A program made the translations under genes and the position numbers. The notes below the pieces were generated by a model. That model was not told where the DNA came from, searched no databases, and saw nothing but the letters and a program-made list of their open reading frames with translations. From Mytilus trossulus (Eukaryota; Mollusca; Bivalvia; Mytilida; Mytilidae): DNA of 64,000 nt. Positions 49,150 through 62,064 of the stretch are shown piece by piece; the first letter of the stretch is position 1, and each line of letters begins with the position of its first letter. Where the stretch lies: NCBI RefSeq assembly GCF_036588685.1, contig NC_086382.1, forward strand, positions 2,083,001 to 2,147,000. Direction: 5' to 3'.

Positions 49150-49503
49150 GTTATGCTTTTACTTTTCTACACTGGTTAGAGGTATAGGGGGAGGGTTGAG
49201 ATCTCACAAACATGTTTAACCCCGCCGCTTTTTTGCGCCTGTCCCAAGTCAGGAGCCTCTGGCCTTTGTTAGTCTTGTATTATTTAAATTTTAGTTTCTT
49301 GTGTACAATTTGGAAATTAGTATGGCGTTCATTATCACTGAACTAGTATATATTTGTTTAGGGGCCAGCTGAAGGACGCCTCCGGGTGCGGGAATTTCTC
49401 GCTACATTGAAGACCTGTTGGTGACCTTCTGCTGTTGTGTTTTTTTTTATTTTGGTCGGGTTGTTGTCTCTTTGACACATTCCCCATTTCCATTCTCAAT
49501 TTT
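49150..49503 (-). mobile_element. Insertion in duplication copy B ending in R1
   Basis: About 353 bp absent from copy A. On the minus strand it starts with the R1 block (AAATTGAGAATGGAAATGGG) and ends with the AACCCCGCC / CAAGTCAGGA block (49210-49260). So R1 and that block are two ends of one non-autonomous element. No clear target duplication is seen and the ends are not inverted repeats. Confidence 0.6.
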
Positions 49504-49884
49504 ACTTACTAGGTACATACTTTTATTTAAAAATAATTTATTTCATGTTTGCATGTTCGTTAACATGTAAATATGTGTCCAGTTATATCACCAAATACTG
49601 AGCTCAGAAGAAAATTCAAAACGGAAAGTCCCTTATCAAATGGCTAAATCAAAACCTCCAACACATCAAACGAATGGAAAACAACTGTCATATTCCAGAC
49701 TTAGTACAGGCATTGTCAAATGTAGAAAGTGGTGGATTAAACCTGGTTTTTAGTGCTAAACCTCTCACTTGTATACTGAACCATTGGTAAACTTTAGTAA
49801 CTGATGTAAATTCCCTCTTGCTGTTTTTAGAACAACATACTCATGCTGCATGTTTGTCATGTAAATACCTGAATGCAAGTGATC

Positions 49885-50480
49885 ACATAAGCAACACGAC
49901 GGGTGCCGCATGTGGAGCAGGATCTGCTTACCCTTCCGGAGCACCTGATGTAGTGGTTAGTGCATCGGACTACTAACACAAAGGTTCCTGGTTCGATTCC
50001 CGTTTGGGATGAAAATTTCAGGAACTCAATTTTCGGCTCTCCCTTGACACCATTTGCGAGTATGGTCTTGAGGAAACGATGATAGTCCGTCGGACGGGGA
50101 CGATAAATGGCTGGCCCGTGTTAAGAGAGAGCCATATCTCTTGCACGTTAAAGACACCCTTGTAGATTTCGAAAAAGAGTAGGCTAATGCCGCTACAAGG
50201 CAGCACTCGCACCCGCAAAGTGGAAAAGGATTAATATAAGTTGTAAAACTTGTTTCCCAATCCACTATAAATAAATATGTTTAAACTAATTAAACTAAAC
50301 CTGATATCACCCCTAGTTTTTGGTGGGGTTAGTGTTGTTTATTCTTTAGTTTTCTATGTTGTGTCATGTGTACTATTGTTTTTCTGTTTGTCTTTTTCAT
50401 TTTTAGCCCTGGCGTTGTCAGTTTGTTTTAGATTTACGAGTTTGACTGTCCCTTTGGTATCTTTCGTCCCTCTTTGGTTA
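49885..50480 (+). repeat. Dispersed repeat R3, split by a SINE
   Basis: 49885-49949 and 50299-50480 together equal the later part of R3 as at 21412-21650 and 53390-53604. The SINE sits between. Confidence 0.8.
49950..50298 (+). mobile_element. tRNA-derived SINE with target-site duplication
   Basis: Box-A-like TAGTGGTTAGTGC at 49951 and box-B-like GGTTCGATTCC at 49990-50000. The body has CACGTTAAAGACACCCTTG and GCTACAAGGCAGCACTCGC, with an AT-rich end. ACCTGAT flanks it at 49943-49949 and 50299-50305, and intact R3 copies show the empty site. It differs from the SINE of the 440-bp array. It recalls mollusc V-SINE/RUDI-type elements from memory; not checked. Confidence 0.85.
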
Positions 50481-51654
50481 CAATGTCTTGCAAATATTTG
50501 ATTTTTTATAGGTACTTTTCAATATAAAAAGTTATACTTCGCAAATTGAATCCATGTAATTCAGATGGGGTAATATAACACTATTCTAAGATTTTCTAAA
50601 TATCTAAAAAAAAAAAATGCCATTACGTTTTATGTGAATAAGATTGGTCATGTTTAATAAGAGTGTACGGTTATACACAAAGATGTTTTTTTTTCGTCTG
50701 ACTGCCAATGATGGTTAAAAACATCACATGCAGATCTGTAGTCTTTTCCTACTTGAAGATGAATATAATTATATAATTATATAGCTAACGCTATTGTAAG
50801 ATTTATACCAATTACTTCCCTTGCAATATTTGATTTACAACCATTTTAGATCCATTTGCAGTTCACCTTGCTTATTAGAAAACTTATGTTTAAAATGAAC
50901 TCCTGCCATCACATATGTCTTGACCACAACAAGGTCATCGTTTTTTGTTACTGACCTAATGAGCAATATAAAGAGGTATCCCAGTCGGTTTGAGCTTAAA
51001 TGCGAGCTGACAAAGTCAGTTTAACATACGAAATGCAATAACAAATCAATATCGCAAATAAATCATACTGAAAACGTATGCGTTCGAAAGACAAGCCTCG
51101 GGCCTTTCACGTGAATAAACTCAGCATATATACCAGAATTTAGATTTGTATTTGCGTCAAAAACACACTCATCTAAAGTTTCACGTTAGATAAAGGACAC
51201 AAACGGTAAATCAAAAGAATAATTTAATGAACTGGTTTCTGAAAATAAATCTCGCTTTTGTGCAAATAAGGTAAGGTTTAAAAGAAATGTTGCGTTTCTC
51301 TTTTGTCGTAGTTCTCTTATATTTGATGTGTTTCCCTCAAATTATAATTGTAACCCGGATTATTGTTTTTAAGTCGATTGATTAATTTCGAACAGCGATA
51401 TACTGCTGTTGCCTTTTTTAACAACAGAAAAAAACCATAGAACATAGATTTCTAGAATGTATTAGTAATACACATAAATTTGCATACGATAGATGTTATT
51501 CACACCTGCGTAAAGTTTTTTTTACGTCATTAAGTACTTTACAACCAACAGCCTGTATGACATTTTGTTCAAGATAAAAAGGCGTTTACAATACAAAACA
51601 TTACTTAAACCGCAAGTCTTACTCGCATTGAGTAGACTATTCTATAGCATAGCA
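50481..51654. other. Intergenic stretch before the secreted-protein gene
   Basis: AT-rich, with an R7 copy at 51079-51310. A GATAAAAAGG at about 51572-51581 could be a TATA-like element for the gene starting at 51655, which is weak evidence. Confidence 0.4.
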
Positions 51655-54600
51655 ATGGAAAGACATATTTTATTACTCCTAAGTTTCGCAGGATTTGGTA
51701 AGTATGTTATCTTTCTTAACACCGTTACCGATAATTTACGTCAAATGTCTATTGCAGTGAAAATCGTTCCTATGCTCTTCTAATTTCATGCGACATATTT
51801 TACGTATCAGCAAAACAGATGTTATCGTTTTGATAAAATTTGCAAATAAAACTCTAGAGCACACACATTAAGGCGACAGTAGGATCTAATATGAAATTCT
51901 CTTAATTTTAAGGAGATAATTCAAGGTTACAAACAATAGTTTATGAAATTTCATGAAGATGCGAGACCGAAAACCTCTACTAATTAGATATAGGAAGATG
52001 CCGTATGAGTACCATTGAGGAACTCTCCATCCAAATAACAATTTATAATTAAAAGTGAACCATTATAGGTCAATGAACGACCTTCAACACGGAGCCTTGG
52101 ATCACACCGAGCAATAAGATATATAGGGCTCCAAAATAACCAATGTAAAACCATTCAAATTCAAATGTTAATAGTTATCAAAGGTACCAGGAAAATAATA
52201 CCTCTTGTATTTAATGTTTTCAGTTACTGCTTTAAGACATTCAAAGTATAATCCAGAAAAGAAAGGTACGTCGTGTATTTTTATAAATTTACCATCTATT
52301 ATCATATTTAATCACTTAATTACTGGAACTAAAGTTATTTAGATTTATGTTTTTCCTTTTATAGTTTAGATTATAGTAAGCTTACATAAGTTTCAGATTA
52401 ATTTAAGCATTTACCTGAAACGGGTTGAAAGTTATCCATGTAAACTATATTCTTATAATATCGTTATGTAAACGGTTGACACAAACGTACTGATGATTTT
52501 GAGAGTTATTTTCCTTGTGCTAGATCAATTTTTTTAATTGGCTATAAATCACATTGTTCTAACTATACAAATGAAATGAATTAAACTTATAAAATGTTTA
52601 AAGTAAAACAAAAATTAGACGAAAACTTTAACAATGTTTAACTTAGAATAACATTGACCTTCCTACTTGTAATTTGTCTTATGCGCTCAACGAATTATTC
52701 TCTTTGTTACAGGAAATACTGAATTTCCTTGTAGATTGCCATGTCCGTGGAGAGGGAAAACATTCGACCTTTATGATGTTGACGGCGGCATATCATTTTT
52801 AAATTGGACTGTTGATGCTTCTGGAAAATCAGGCGAATTCCCAAATGGAGTTACGTTCGAATGTCATCAAATAACTGATAGATTTCTAATATACAGGTAG
52901 GCTGATAACAAAAGCATTTCTTATCAAAAACGGAAATAAACGATAAAAAATCCACCATTACAAATTACTTTTATGATCCAGAAACAATAACAGAAAATAC
53001 ATCAGTTGGACTTTTATTTTAAAACAAGCGAATACATTAATCAAAGTTACTGTGAAAATCAACTAGAAAACTAAAAAATTTATTTGTGAAAAATAGATTT
53101 AAAGAAATATATATTGACCTAGTTTATATATGTTCATAACCGATTATTTCAAAAATCAAATAGAAAAAGCAATACTGTGAAATCCCATGAATCTTAGAGG
53201 TTAAAAGTCTTATGCAAAAAAAAAACCTTGTTGATCCTCAACATAAATATGTCACAATCATTAAAAGCCACGATTATGTTTCACAAATGATATCGGATAT
53301 GTTCCTTACGTCGTAACTACAATCCACTTTCCTTTCATGAATTTGACCTACCGAATTAGACTTTTTACCAGATTTGTAATCACATAAGCAATACGACGGG
53401 TGCCACATGTGGAGCAGGATCTGCTTACCCTTCCGGAGCACTTGAGATCACCCCTAGTTTTTGTTGGGGTTCGTGTTGTTTATTCTTTAGTTTTCTATGT
53501 TGTGTCATGTGTACTATTGTTTTTCTGTTTGTCTTTTTCATTTTTAGCCTTGGCGTTGTCAGTTTGTTTTAGATTTATACGTTTGACTGTCCCTTTGGTA
53601 TCTTGGTAAAATAGTCAAAATATGGTTACAGCAGTCATCACTGTGTTGCAAACATAAAACAAACAAACATTTACAAAAAAGCACAAACTGCATCTATCTA
53701 ATTAAAAAAAACAAATTTGTGGTTTCGCGTGCTTGGCGTCAGAAAATGCATAGATAAGTATGATTTTGAATTTACCTATAACTAATTGTCACAGTTGCCA
53801 CATCGGTGCCATATGTCATAAATTGATGATTGTGTATAATAATTGATTATTGACATAAATAATGTGTATTGTGTATGGCTTCAGAATTGGTGGTTCCGAT
53901 GATTTCTTTTGTTCAGCAATCTCCTATGACGGGAGTAGGCATCCGGTGACTTTCTCTTTGCACGATAGTAAGTGTTTATCTATATAAAAAGTATGTATGA
54001 AAATTCGGGAAATATTCGGGAGCATAAACAAAGGTTGGAGCTTTATAAGCATGGACGATTTATCAGTTGCAATTTAGAACACAAAACAAACAAAAAAGTA
54101 ATAATTTCAGCTAAGCGGTGTATTGCTCACAAATTGATATAATAGTAATCTATGTTTTTTACAGTGTTAAATTAATTGTCTACGGCACGGTTATTGTAGT
54201 CATATTAAGTAGGGAGCCGGTTTTTGTTTAATGGAAGGAAATGGTAAGATAGTACTAAAAACTTTGAATGCTTGTAAAGCATTGTGCCCTCTATTTTGAC
54301 AATACCTTGTACTAAATACAATAATGCTGCAATAACAGTGCAAGTGATTATTCTCTGCCAATTAACGTATCTGTTAAAAACTTATTATATAATTTATCAA
54401 GTTATCTATTTCTTATGTATTTAAGAATTGAAATATGATCCAACAGTCTTTAGTTTGAAGACAGAATATAATATTACATATTAAATATATTTTTATTTCA
54501 TATTCAGGTACTATTATCACGTTTGAAAACAAAACGGACAAATTCAGCGATATATGTGAGGTCTGCAGTTATCCATCATCTCTAAAACTACTATTTGTAG

Positions 54601-57473
54601 GTTAGTATAATATTTACGTGAGCGTACAAATCTACAACTTCATCCTCGGTCAATATAAACAAAACAGATATAGAAAGATGTGGCATCAGTGCCAATAAGA
54701 CAACTTTCCATCCAAGTCACATTTTGTTAAAAGAAAACTTTTATAGGTCAAAATACGGTCTTCAACATGGAGACTTTTCGCACACCGAACAGCAAGCTAT
54801 AAAGGATAAATGACTAGTGTAAAACTATTGGAGGAAAAAACCAACGGTCAAGTCTTGATAATAAAAAAACGAGAAACGCGAAACACTTATGAACAACATT
54901 ACATTGACAACTTCTGAACAACAGGTTCCTGACGTTGAACAGGTGTAAACATATGCAGCGGGTATATACGTTTTAAGGTATCCGACCCACAATAACAATT
55001 TCCGGAAAATTTTCCGGAGTTTACCGAGGTTTCAATTTTGTCAACACCTCGGTATTTTACGCCTAGGAAGTGAAAGTATAACTATTATTTTTAAAATGAT
55101 TCCTAAAATGTCAAAAAGGCTTACTTTAAGTATATTTTCATAAATAATAAAGTAAACGCTCATTCTTTGCAAAAAATCTTTACATTGCGTAAATCGGAAA
55201 CCTTACATGAAACAATAGTGTAACATCACAACACATAAAAAACACTATAAAATAATAGTTGAAACGACTTATCTCAAACAAAAGATATATTAAGACAAGT
55301 AAACATACACTAAATGATTAAATTTGGTCTATGACATAATTGAAAAACCAAATCAATCAAATAAAGGGTGGATGAATAAAGGCAACAGTAGTACACCACT
55401 GAGAGATAATTTAAAAAGTCAACCATAACCATGATCAAATAAACTTGCCGTCAAAAAAAGAATGTAGATAGGTTAAATCATTTGTTATTAGGTAAACAGA
55501 ATAAATGTCGAATAGAAATATCTTTTTCAAAATAAATAATTTTGTTGTTCATAGTACGAGAACAGAAGTGAAAATTTGTAGTCATACTTAACACTTTTAT
55601 TGAAAGATAGAGAAACCCTAAATAAGTCAAAACACATAACAAATTGTATCAACCTTCCAAGTTAACACAAAAGTATGCTTGTGTATTCCATGATAAGTTT
55701 AAAGGAACATTGAATGTTTTTAAAATTAACAATAAGTTAATGTTAATGCAGCAGTGATTTTATTTAATCAAATTAGATTTATAATGTTTGTTGTTGTGAA
55801 TCTGTCTGCAAATGCATTTTTATCTTTCATGACACATATTTATAGAATATATCTGAAGAGGGTATTTAAAACAATAAGAACTGTATGAAGGTTATTTTAT
55901 GATACAGAGGTGAAGTCTGAATTTTAATTGAATTTTGAAAAATATATATAATTCTTTTTAGAAAATTTTATTTGAACATGATAAATTTGTGAAGCATTGT
56001 CAATTGTTGTGAGACTTAGACATACGTTTATCTTCAAGATCAAGAAATAGTGTTTACTTTTTTCTTTATATGTGTATTTCACTGATAAAAAGACTTAATT
56101 TTGACAGTGAACAGTTAGTATCAATCGCATGGAAGACATTTCAAATTGTTCATATATTCTTATATCTGCAAAATTTAAAGTTTTAAGCTATTCTGTACTG
56201 TATGTGTGCTCTGCATATACATTGTCTGGACATTTAAGCCTTTGTTAACCGTCCAGTGGCTTTTATGATAAATAACTGTAATTTTAGATATAATTGTGCA
56301 GTTTTACTTTTGCGAATGTCTGTCAATGAACACAAATAAGTAAATGATTATAGTTTTACAATTTTAGCATATACATGTATGCTGCATATAAATATAACAA
56401 TCAATAATTCAAACGGACGGTTAGGTTTTTGTCTCATAGAAAGTTTTTCTATAATAAAAGCATCGAAGATATTTCTAATTTAGGCGGTCAACATGCGTTT
56501 CGTTATGTGTTTGGACTTCTTAGAGGAAGCAGTTTACCAAAGCAACTTCACTGTTGTTTCGAATTTATCACATTAATCTTGGGTTTTTTTTCTTACTCTT
56601 ACAGAATCTGGGGCACCTCGTAAGTATCAAGTATTAACTGACATTTAAGGAAGTGTTAAATGCGTCTGTCAAAAAGTATTTTAAACGTGTACTTCTGTGG
56701 CATATATCAAAGAGGGTCGAAAGATACCAGAGGGACAGTCAATAATATATGTCATGTTAACTTGCCAGATTTTAAAAAGAGACCATTTACTCTGTACCAT
56801 GGCTTAGCAGGAGACAATTAATTAATTTTACCTTCACGTTCAGACCAATCACAAATTAATAACATAAAGGACAATGAAAAGGATTTTCAACAATAATTCA
56901 GTAAAAGACAAAACACTTATTTTTTTGTGCCTCAGAATGTTTTCATAAACTGTTAAAAAGATATGTCTTGCTAAACTTCTGTTTCTAATAAATGTTACGT
57001 TTTTATGAATTTGACTTCATATTTTAATACTTTCATTTTAAAATTTAACGGTAAAAGAACGGTTCATAGATAACAAGAATTAATATTTTGTGTTCGTATC
57101 AAATAAGCTATAAACAAAATAAAGTATGATTTTTCGTGATATTATGTTGTGACCATGTCATTGAATGGTTGGTCTTTAACACATGTTTTGAAATAGTCGA
57201 TTTGGTATACCTAGTTATTATTTATTTGTTTTAGGACCAGATAATGCCTCCATACCATGCAATTTACCATCTGCCTGTGAATGTTGCCAGACATGTACGT
57301 CATGCGTTCATTGTGAAACTGATGGCAGAATTCCAAAGGCGTGCAAGCATGGATATAGAGATATCTTTCAAAGAAAGAAAAATAATAAAAACAAATTTTG
57401 GGCTCGACGTTACAGAAAAAGGTTGGAAATGAAAGGGAAAAGAACAAAGAGCTGGTTATATGGCATGAAATAA
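51655..57473 (+). CDS. Secreted cysteine-rich protein, 232 residues, 7 exons including a 15-base microexon
   Basis: Exons 51655-51697, 52224-52265, 52713-52896, 53885-53967, 54508-54600, 56605-56619 and 57235-57473 join without a stop (699 bases). All introns are GT-AG and every junction keeps frame. The N-terminus MERHILLLLSFAGFVTA is a signal peptide with a likely cut after VTA. The mature part has 14 cysteines, in exons 3 (CRLPC and one more), 4, 5 (CEVC) and 7 (CECCQTCTSC). N-glycosylation sites are NWT, NKT and NAS. Aromatic, beta-like sequence fills exons 3-5. The C-terminus is strongly basic (RKKNNKNKFWARRYRKR). An in-frame upstream ATG (51565) would bury the signal peptide, so I chose 51655. 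AATAAA lies 61 bases past the stop. I do not recognise the family; an extracellular matrix, shell or defence role is possible, but nothing here decides it. Confidence 0.75.
51990..52165 (+). repeat. R2 repeat in intron 1 of the secreted-protein gene
   Basis: TAGATATAGGAAGATG, AACTCTCCATCCAAATAACA, ACACGGAGCCTTGGATCACA and AATGTAAAACCATTCAAA, as in the 11716-11925 copy. Confidence 0.7.
53286..53604 (+). repeat. R3 repeat in intron 3 of the secreted-protein gene
   Basis: Uninterrupted copy starting AAATGATATCGGATATGTTC and ending GTCCCTTTGGTATCTT. Closely matches the SINE-split copy at 49.9-50.5 kb. Confidence 0.8.
54660..54860 (+). repeat. R2 repeat in intron 5 of the secreted-protein gene
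   Basis: AGATATAGAAAGATGTGGCA, GACAACTTTCCATCCAAGTC, GAACAGCAAGCTATAAAGG and AACCAACGGTCAA. The rest of this 2-kb intron (54861-56604) is AT-rich with nothing recognised. Confidence 0.7.
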
Positions 57474-57533
57474 ACATCAACCTGTCCGTAATGAGTAAAT
57501 TTGTCAATTATAAACACCAATAGACATCATTTG

Positions 57534-57539
57534 AATAAA
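57534..57539 (+). terminator. Poly(A) signal of the secreted-protein gene
   Basis: AATAAA 61 bases downstream of the TAA at 57471-57473, the expected distance for a short 3' UTR. Confidence 0.55.
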
Positions 57540-59428
57540 ATGGGATATTCTCATATATATAACTTTTTTTTTCATTTTCAATCAAACAACTTATGAGTAA
57601 GGTGCCCTCTGTAACTTGTAATTTGCAACAGGGCTCGTCTGGAATGACTATCATTTATAAAGAATTGGAACGAGCCAGATATTCAAATCATTAAGCTTTT
57701 GTGAAATAATGATTATTCATGGATTATCAATTTTCTAGGATGTCATGGGCATGGCGGAACATTAACGTTTCTCTTCAAGGAAGATATTACTATGGAACAA
57801 GATCAGGTCTTAACATTGGCTTGAAATGAGTATAAATTAAACACAAAAACATTAACAAGAAGGACTGTACAATAAGTACTAATTAACTGGTCAATCAATT
57901 AAACTCAACGTATCTTTTTTTTTTGCATTTGAACGATACAATCTTTGTTGTAATAATTGTTTGAATCTCTTGAACTTGTATTCTGTACAAAGTTATTTTT
58001 GTATGACCGAAAGTAAATACATACTATACACAGTTCCCATATATGTAGAAAAAGCACTGTCTAAATGAGATGATATAATAAATCTGTCTTAAAAGGATGT
58101 AACAAGTTAGGCAATAGTTGTTCAAAAGTCATAAAATCGATTGAATTGAAAACACATCCGGGTCACAGACCAACACAGAAGGAAACACATCAATTTAAAG
58201 AGGAAAACAACGGAACAAATTTGGAAAATAGTAGTTAAAAACGTATAAAATCTAATTTTTTTATAACTGCAAAATTGATAAATTGGTTAGGGTTGTGTTC
58301 TTTTGGTTTTCTTCGATGGGTTTTGGAGTATGTTATTTACATTTTGGTCGTTTGCCAGGTGTAACTTTGCGTTTTCATTTTGCCTAAGACTGTAAATGTC
58401 AGTTCATTTTTTTGTTGTTTTTAATTTTTGTAGATTGAGAAAATTCGTATTTTCGTGGATACTCGATTTCGGGATTTTTCGTTAGTCTATTTACACACCT
58501 ATAGGAAATGTGTTCCTTAGTTGAACATATATATTTGTGGTTTATTTCACCATTGAAATCAACAAAAAATGGCATTCAACAGATAATCATGAATCCATAG
58601 TGTCCCTTTGGTATTTCAGTTTCGCTCTGTAATTGTATCTGAGATGTATTGCTTCATTTTTTTCTTAATCGAAATCTGAGCAGCACAACTATTAGAGTAT
58701 ATCATATTTACCTAAGATGATCGTCTACTGATATAAGAAGAAAATCAAGATGATCAAAAATATTTTGTCGAAATATATAAAGAAATTAGCTATATTGCAA
58801 ATAGTTGTTGCTATTTGGAATGAGGCCTCAGTATTTTACCAATATTCAAATCCATATATACAGTGAGAAGATATGAATAAAAATAACAGAAGAAGCGAAT
58901 CCTTGTGCGTCGGAAGCATACTTATCTCTATATTAAACATGCATCACATACCATGCGAATCTCAATTTAGTTGAAATATAAAAAAACGCGCCGATTGTAT
59001 CGTTATCTCAAATGCTGGAGATCGTTGGTTTGATTCCAAACCTTGTGAAACAAAAGATTTAAAATTTTGTGTTTGCTGCATCTCCAAAAAGGTACGCCCA
59101 ATTTAGGAGTAAAAGAATATAATCGGCTGGTAATAATGTTTTAGACAATGTTAAAATGTCATGCTTGGACCTGTGCACTAGTTCCTGCTCAGTGTATCGT
59201 TTTAGTGCACATGTACAGTAGTGTGTAAATACATGATCGTGTGATCGTTCTGAATACTATAAAACAAGAAGTCTTCCTTTAAACTTTTAGAATATTTTTA
59301 TTTTAAATTGAGAAATCGAACAGCTTCACAAGTATCGTAATCAAGTCAGTGATAACATTACTCAGAAATCTCTTGCTTTCGGTTTATTTATGTTAAAGGA
59401 GATAAAGACTTTTGTCATGTTTGTTTGT
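57540..59428. other. No supported gene
   Basis: AT-rich sequence between the secreted-protein gene and the minisatellite. I see no exon pair, RNA gene or clear repeat family in it. Confidence 0.5.
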
Positions 59429-62060
59429 CAGTGGTTAAGCCATTTTGGTAAACCTCACTGGTTAATCCAACTGGGTAAATGTCACTGGTTAAGCCAACTG
59501 AGTAAACGTCACTGGTTAAGCCAACAGGTTAAACGTCACTGGTTGAGCCAACTTGGTAAACGTCACTGGTTAAACCAACAGGTTAAACGTCACTGGTTAA
59601 GTCAACAGGACGAACGCCATTGGTTAATCCAACATGGTAAACGTCAGTGGTTAAGCAAAAATGGTTTACGTCACTGGTTAAGCAAACAGGGTTAACGTCA
59701 CTGGTTAAGCCCACTGGGTTTATGTCACTGATCAAGCCGACAGGTTAACGTTCCTAGTTTGAAAAACAGGATGAATGTCACTGGTGAAGCCAACATGGTT
59801 AACATCACTGGTTAAGCCAACAAGGCAAAAATCACTGGTAAAGCCAACTGGGTAAACATCACTGTTTTAGACAACTGGGTAAACGTCACTGTTTTAGCCA
59901 ACTTTGTAACGTCACAGGTTGAGAGAACAGAGTAAACGTCACTTATTAAGCCAACAGGTTATACGTCAATGGTTAAGCAAACAGGACGAACGTCACTGGT
60001 TAAGCAAACAAGACGAACGTCACTCGCTAAGCCAACAGGTTCAACGTCACTGGTTAAGCCAACAGGACGAATGTCACTTGCTAAGGCAACAGGGTAAACG
60101 TCACTGGTTAAGCCAACATGGCAAACGTCACAGGTTAAGCCAACATGGTAAACGTCACTGGTTAAGCTAAAATGGTCAAGTAACTGGTGAAGCCAACATT
60201 GTTAACGTCACTGGTTAAGCCAATAAGGTAAACATCATTGGTTAAGCCAACTGGGTAAACGTCACTGTTTTAGCCAACTTGGTAACGTCACATATTGAGC
60301 GAACAGAGTTAACGTCACTGGTTAAGCCAATAGGTTAAACATCACTGGTTAAGCAAACAAGACGAACGTGACTGGTTAAGACAAAAGGGTCAACGTCACT
60401 TGTTAATCCAACAGGTAAAACGCCACTGGTTAAGCCAATATGGTAAACGTCACTGGTTGACCACACAGGGTAAACGTCACTGGTTAAGACAACAGGGTAA
60501 ACGTCACTGGTTAAGTCAACCGGGTTAACGTCAATGGTTAGGCTAACAAGTTAAACGTTACTTGTTAAGCTATAAATGAAAACATCACTGGTTAAGCCAG
60601 CAGGGTTAACGTCACAGGTTGAGCCAAGATGGTTTACGTTACAGGTTAAGCCAACATGGTAAACGTTACTGGTTAAGCTAAAATGGTCAAGTTACTGGTG
60701 AAGCCAACATTGTTAACGTCACTGGTTAAGCCAATAAGGTAAAGATCACTGGTTAAGCCAACTGGGTAAACGTCACTGTTTTAGCCAACTTGGTAACGTC
60801 ACAGATTGAGCGAACAGAGTTAACGTCACTGGTTAAGCCAACAGGTTAAACGTCACTGGTAAAGCAAACAAGACGAACGTGACTGGTTAAGACAAAATGG
60901 TTAACGTAACTGGTTAAGCCAACAGGATAAACGTCACTGGTTAAGCCAACTGGGTGAATGTCACTGAATAAGGCAACAGATTAAACGTTCCTGGTTGAGC
61001 AAATAGGATGAACGTCACTTGAAAAGCCAACATAGTTAACGTCACTGGTTAAGACAACAGGGTAAACATCACTGGTTAAGCCAACAGGGTCAACATCACT
61101 GGTTAAACAAACAGGGTAAAAGTCACTGGTAAAGTTTCCAGAGTGAACGTCACTGGTTAAGTCAACGTGGTTAACGTCACTTTTTAAGGCAACAAGGTAA
61201 ACGTCACTGGTTAAGCCAACAGTGTTGACTTCACTGGTTAAACCAAAATGGTTTACTTCGCTGGTTAAGTTAACAGGATAAACGTCACTGGTAAAGCCAA
61301 CAGGGTAAATATCACTCGTTAATCCAACAGGGATAACGTCACTGTTAAGCAAACAGGCTAAATTACACTGTTTAAGGAAACAGGATGAACGTCAATGGTT
61401 AAATTACAGGGTACACGTCACTTGTTAAGCCAACAGGGTACACTTCAATTGTTAAGACAACAGGGTAAACGTCACTGGTTAAGCCAACAAGGTAAACGTC
61501 GATAGTTAAGCAAACAGTTTAAAAGTCACTGGTTAACCCAGCAAGGTAAACATCACTTGTTAAGCCACCAGGGTAAACATCGCTGGTTAAACCAGCAGGG
61601 TTTACGTCACAGGTTGAGCCAATATGGTTTACGTAAGTAGTTAAGCCATCAGTGTAAACGTCACTGATTAAGCCAGCAACGTTTACATCACTGGTTAAGC
61701 CAACAGGATAAACATCACTAATTAAGTCAAAAGGGTCAACGTCACGTGTTAAACGAACAGGTAAAACGCCACTGGTTAAGCCAGTATCGTAAACGTCACT
61801 GGTTGACCACACAGGGTAAACGTCACTGTTTAAGACAACAGGGTAAACGTCACTGGTTAAGTCAACCGGGTTAACGTCAATGGTTATGCTAACAAGTTAT
61901 ACGTTACTTGTTAAGCTATAAATGAAAACATCACTGGTTAAGGCAGCAGGGTTAACGTCACAGGTTGAGCCAAGATGGTTTACGTCACAGGTTGAGCCAA
62001 GATGGTTTACGTAAGTGGTTAAGCCACCAGGGTAAACCCCACGGATAAATCTAGCAGGGT
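59429..62060 (+). repeat. 27-bp minisatellite, about 97 units, with higher-order repeats
   Basis: Unit built around CACTGGTTAAGCCAACAGG plus GTAAACGT, 27 bp, so each strand reads as nonapeptide repeats (HWLSQQ-type on plus, LTSDVYPVG-type on minus) with occasional breaks. Larger blocks recur: about 60178-60420 matches 60688-60930 (about 510 bp apart), and about 60389-60650 matches 61728-61985 (about 1340 bp apart). The open frames are a by-product of a unit divisible by three. No start, signal or flanking exon supports a gene. Confidence 0.93.
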
Positions 62061-62064
62061 AAAA

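Larger units (their letters stand above)
48590..49861 (+). repeat. Segment duplication, copy B, with two insertions
   Basis: Same blocks as copy A (46738-47281), but interrupted at about 48697-48958 and 49150-49503, plus about 90 extra bases at 49678-49770. Divergence between copies is noticeable, so the duplication is old. Confidence 0.8.

Noticed and set aside
54973-55080. TTAAGGTATCCGACCC start near 54.97 kb as a third TTAA MITE
   Set aside because: No matching inverted end with TTAA was found downstream.
59390-61812. Nonapeptide-repeat proteins on both strands of the minisatellite
   Set aside because: Frames exist because the unit is 27 bp; they are interrupted, lack starts, signal peptides or exons, and occur on both strands.
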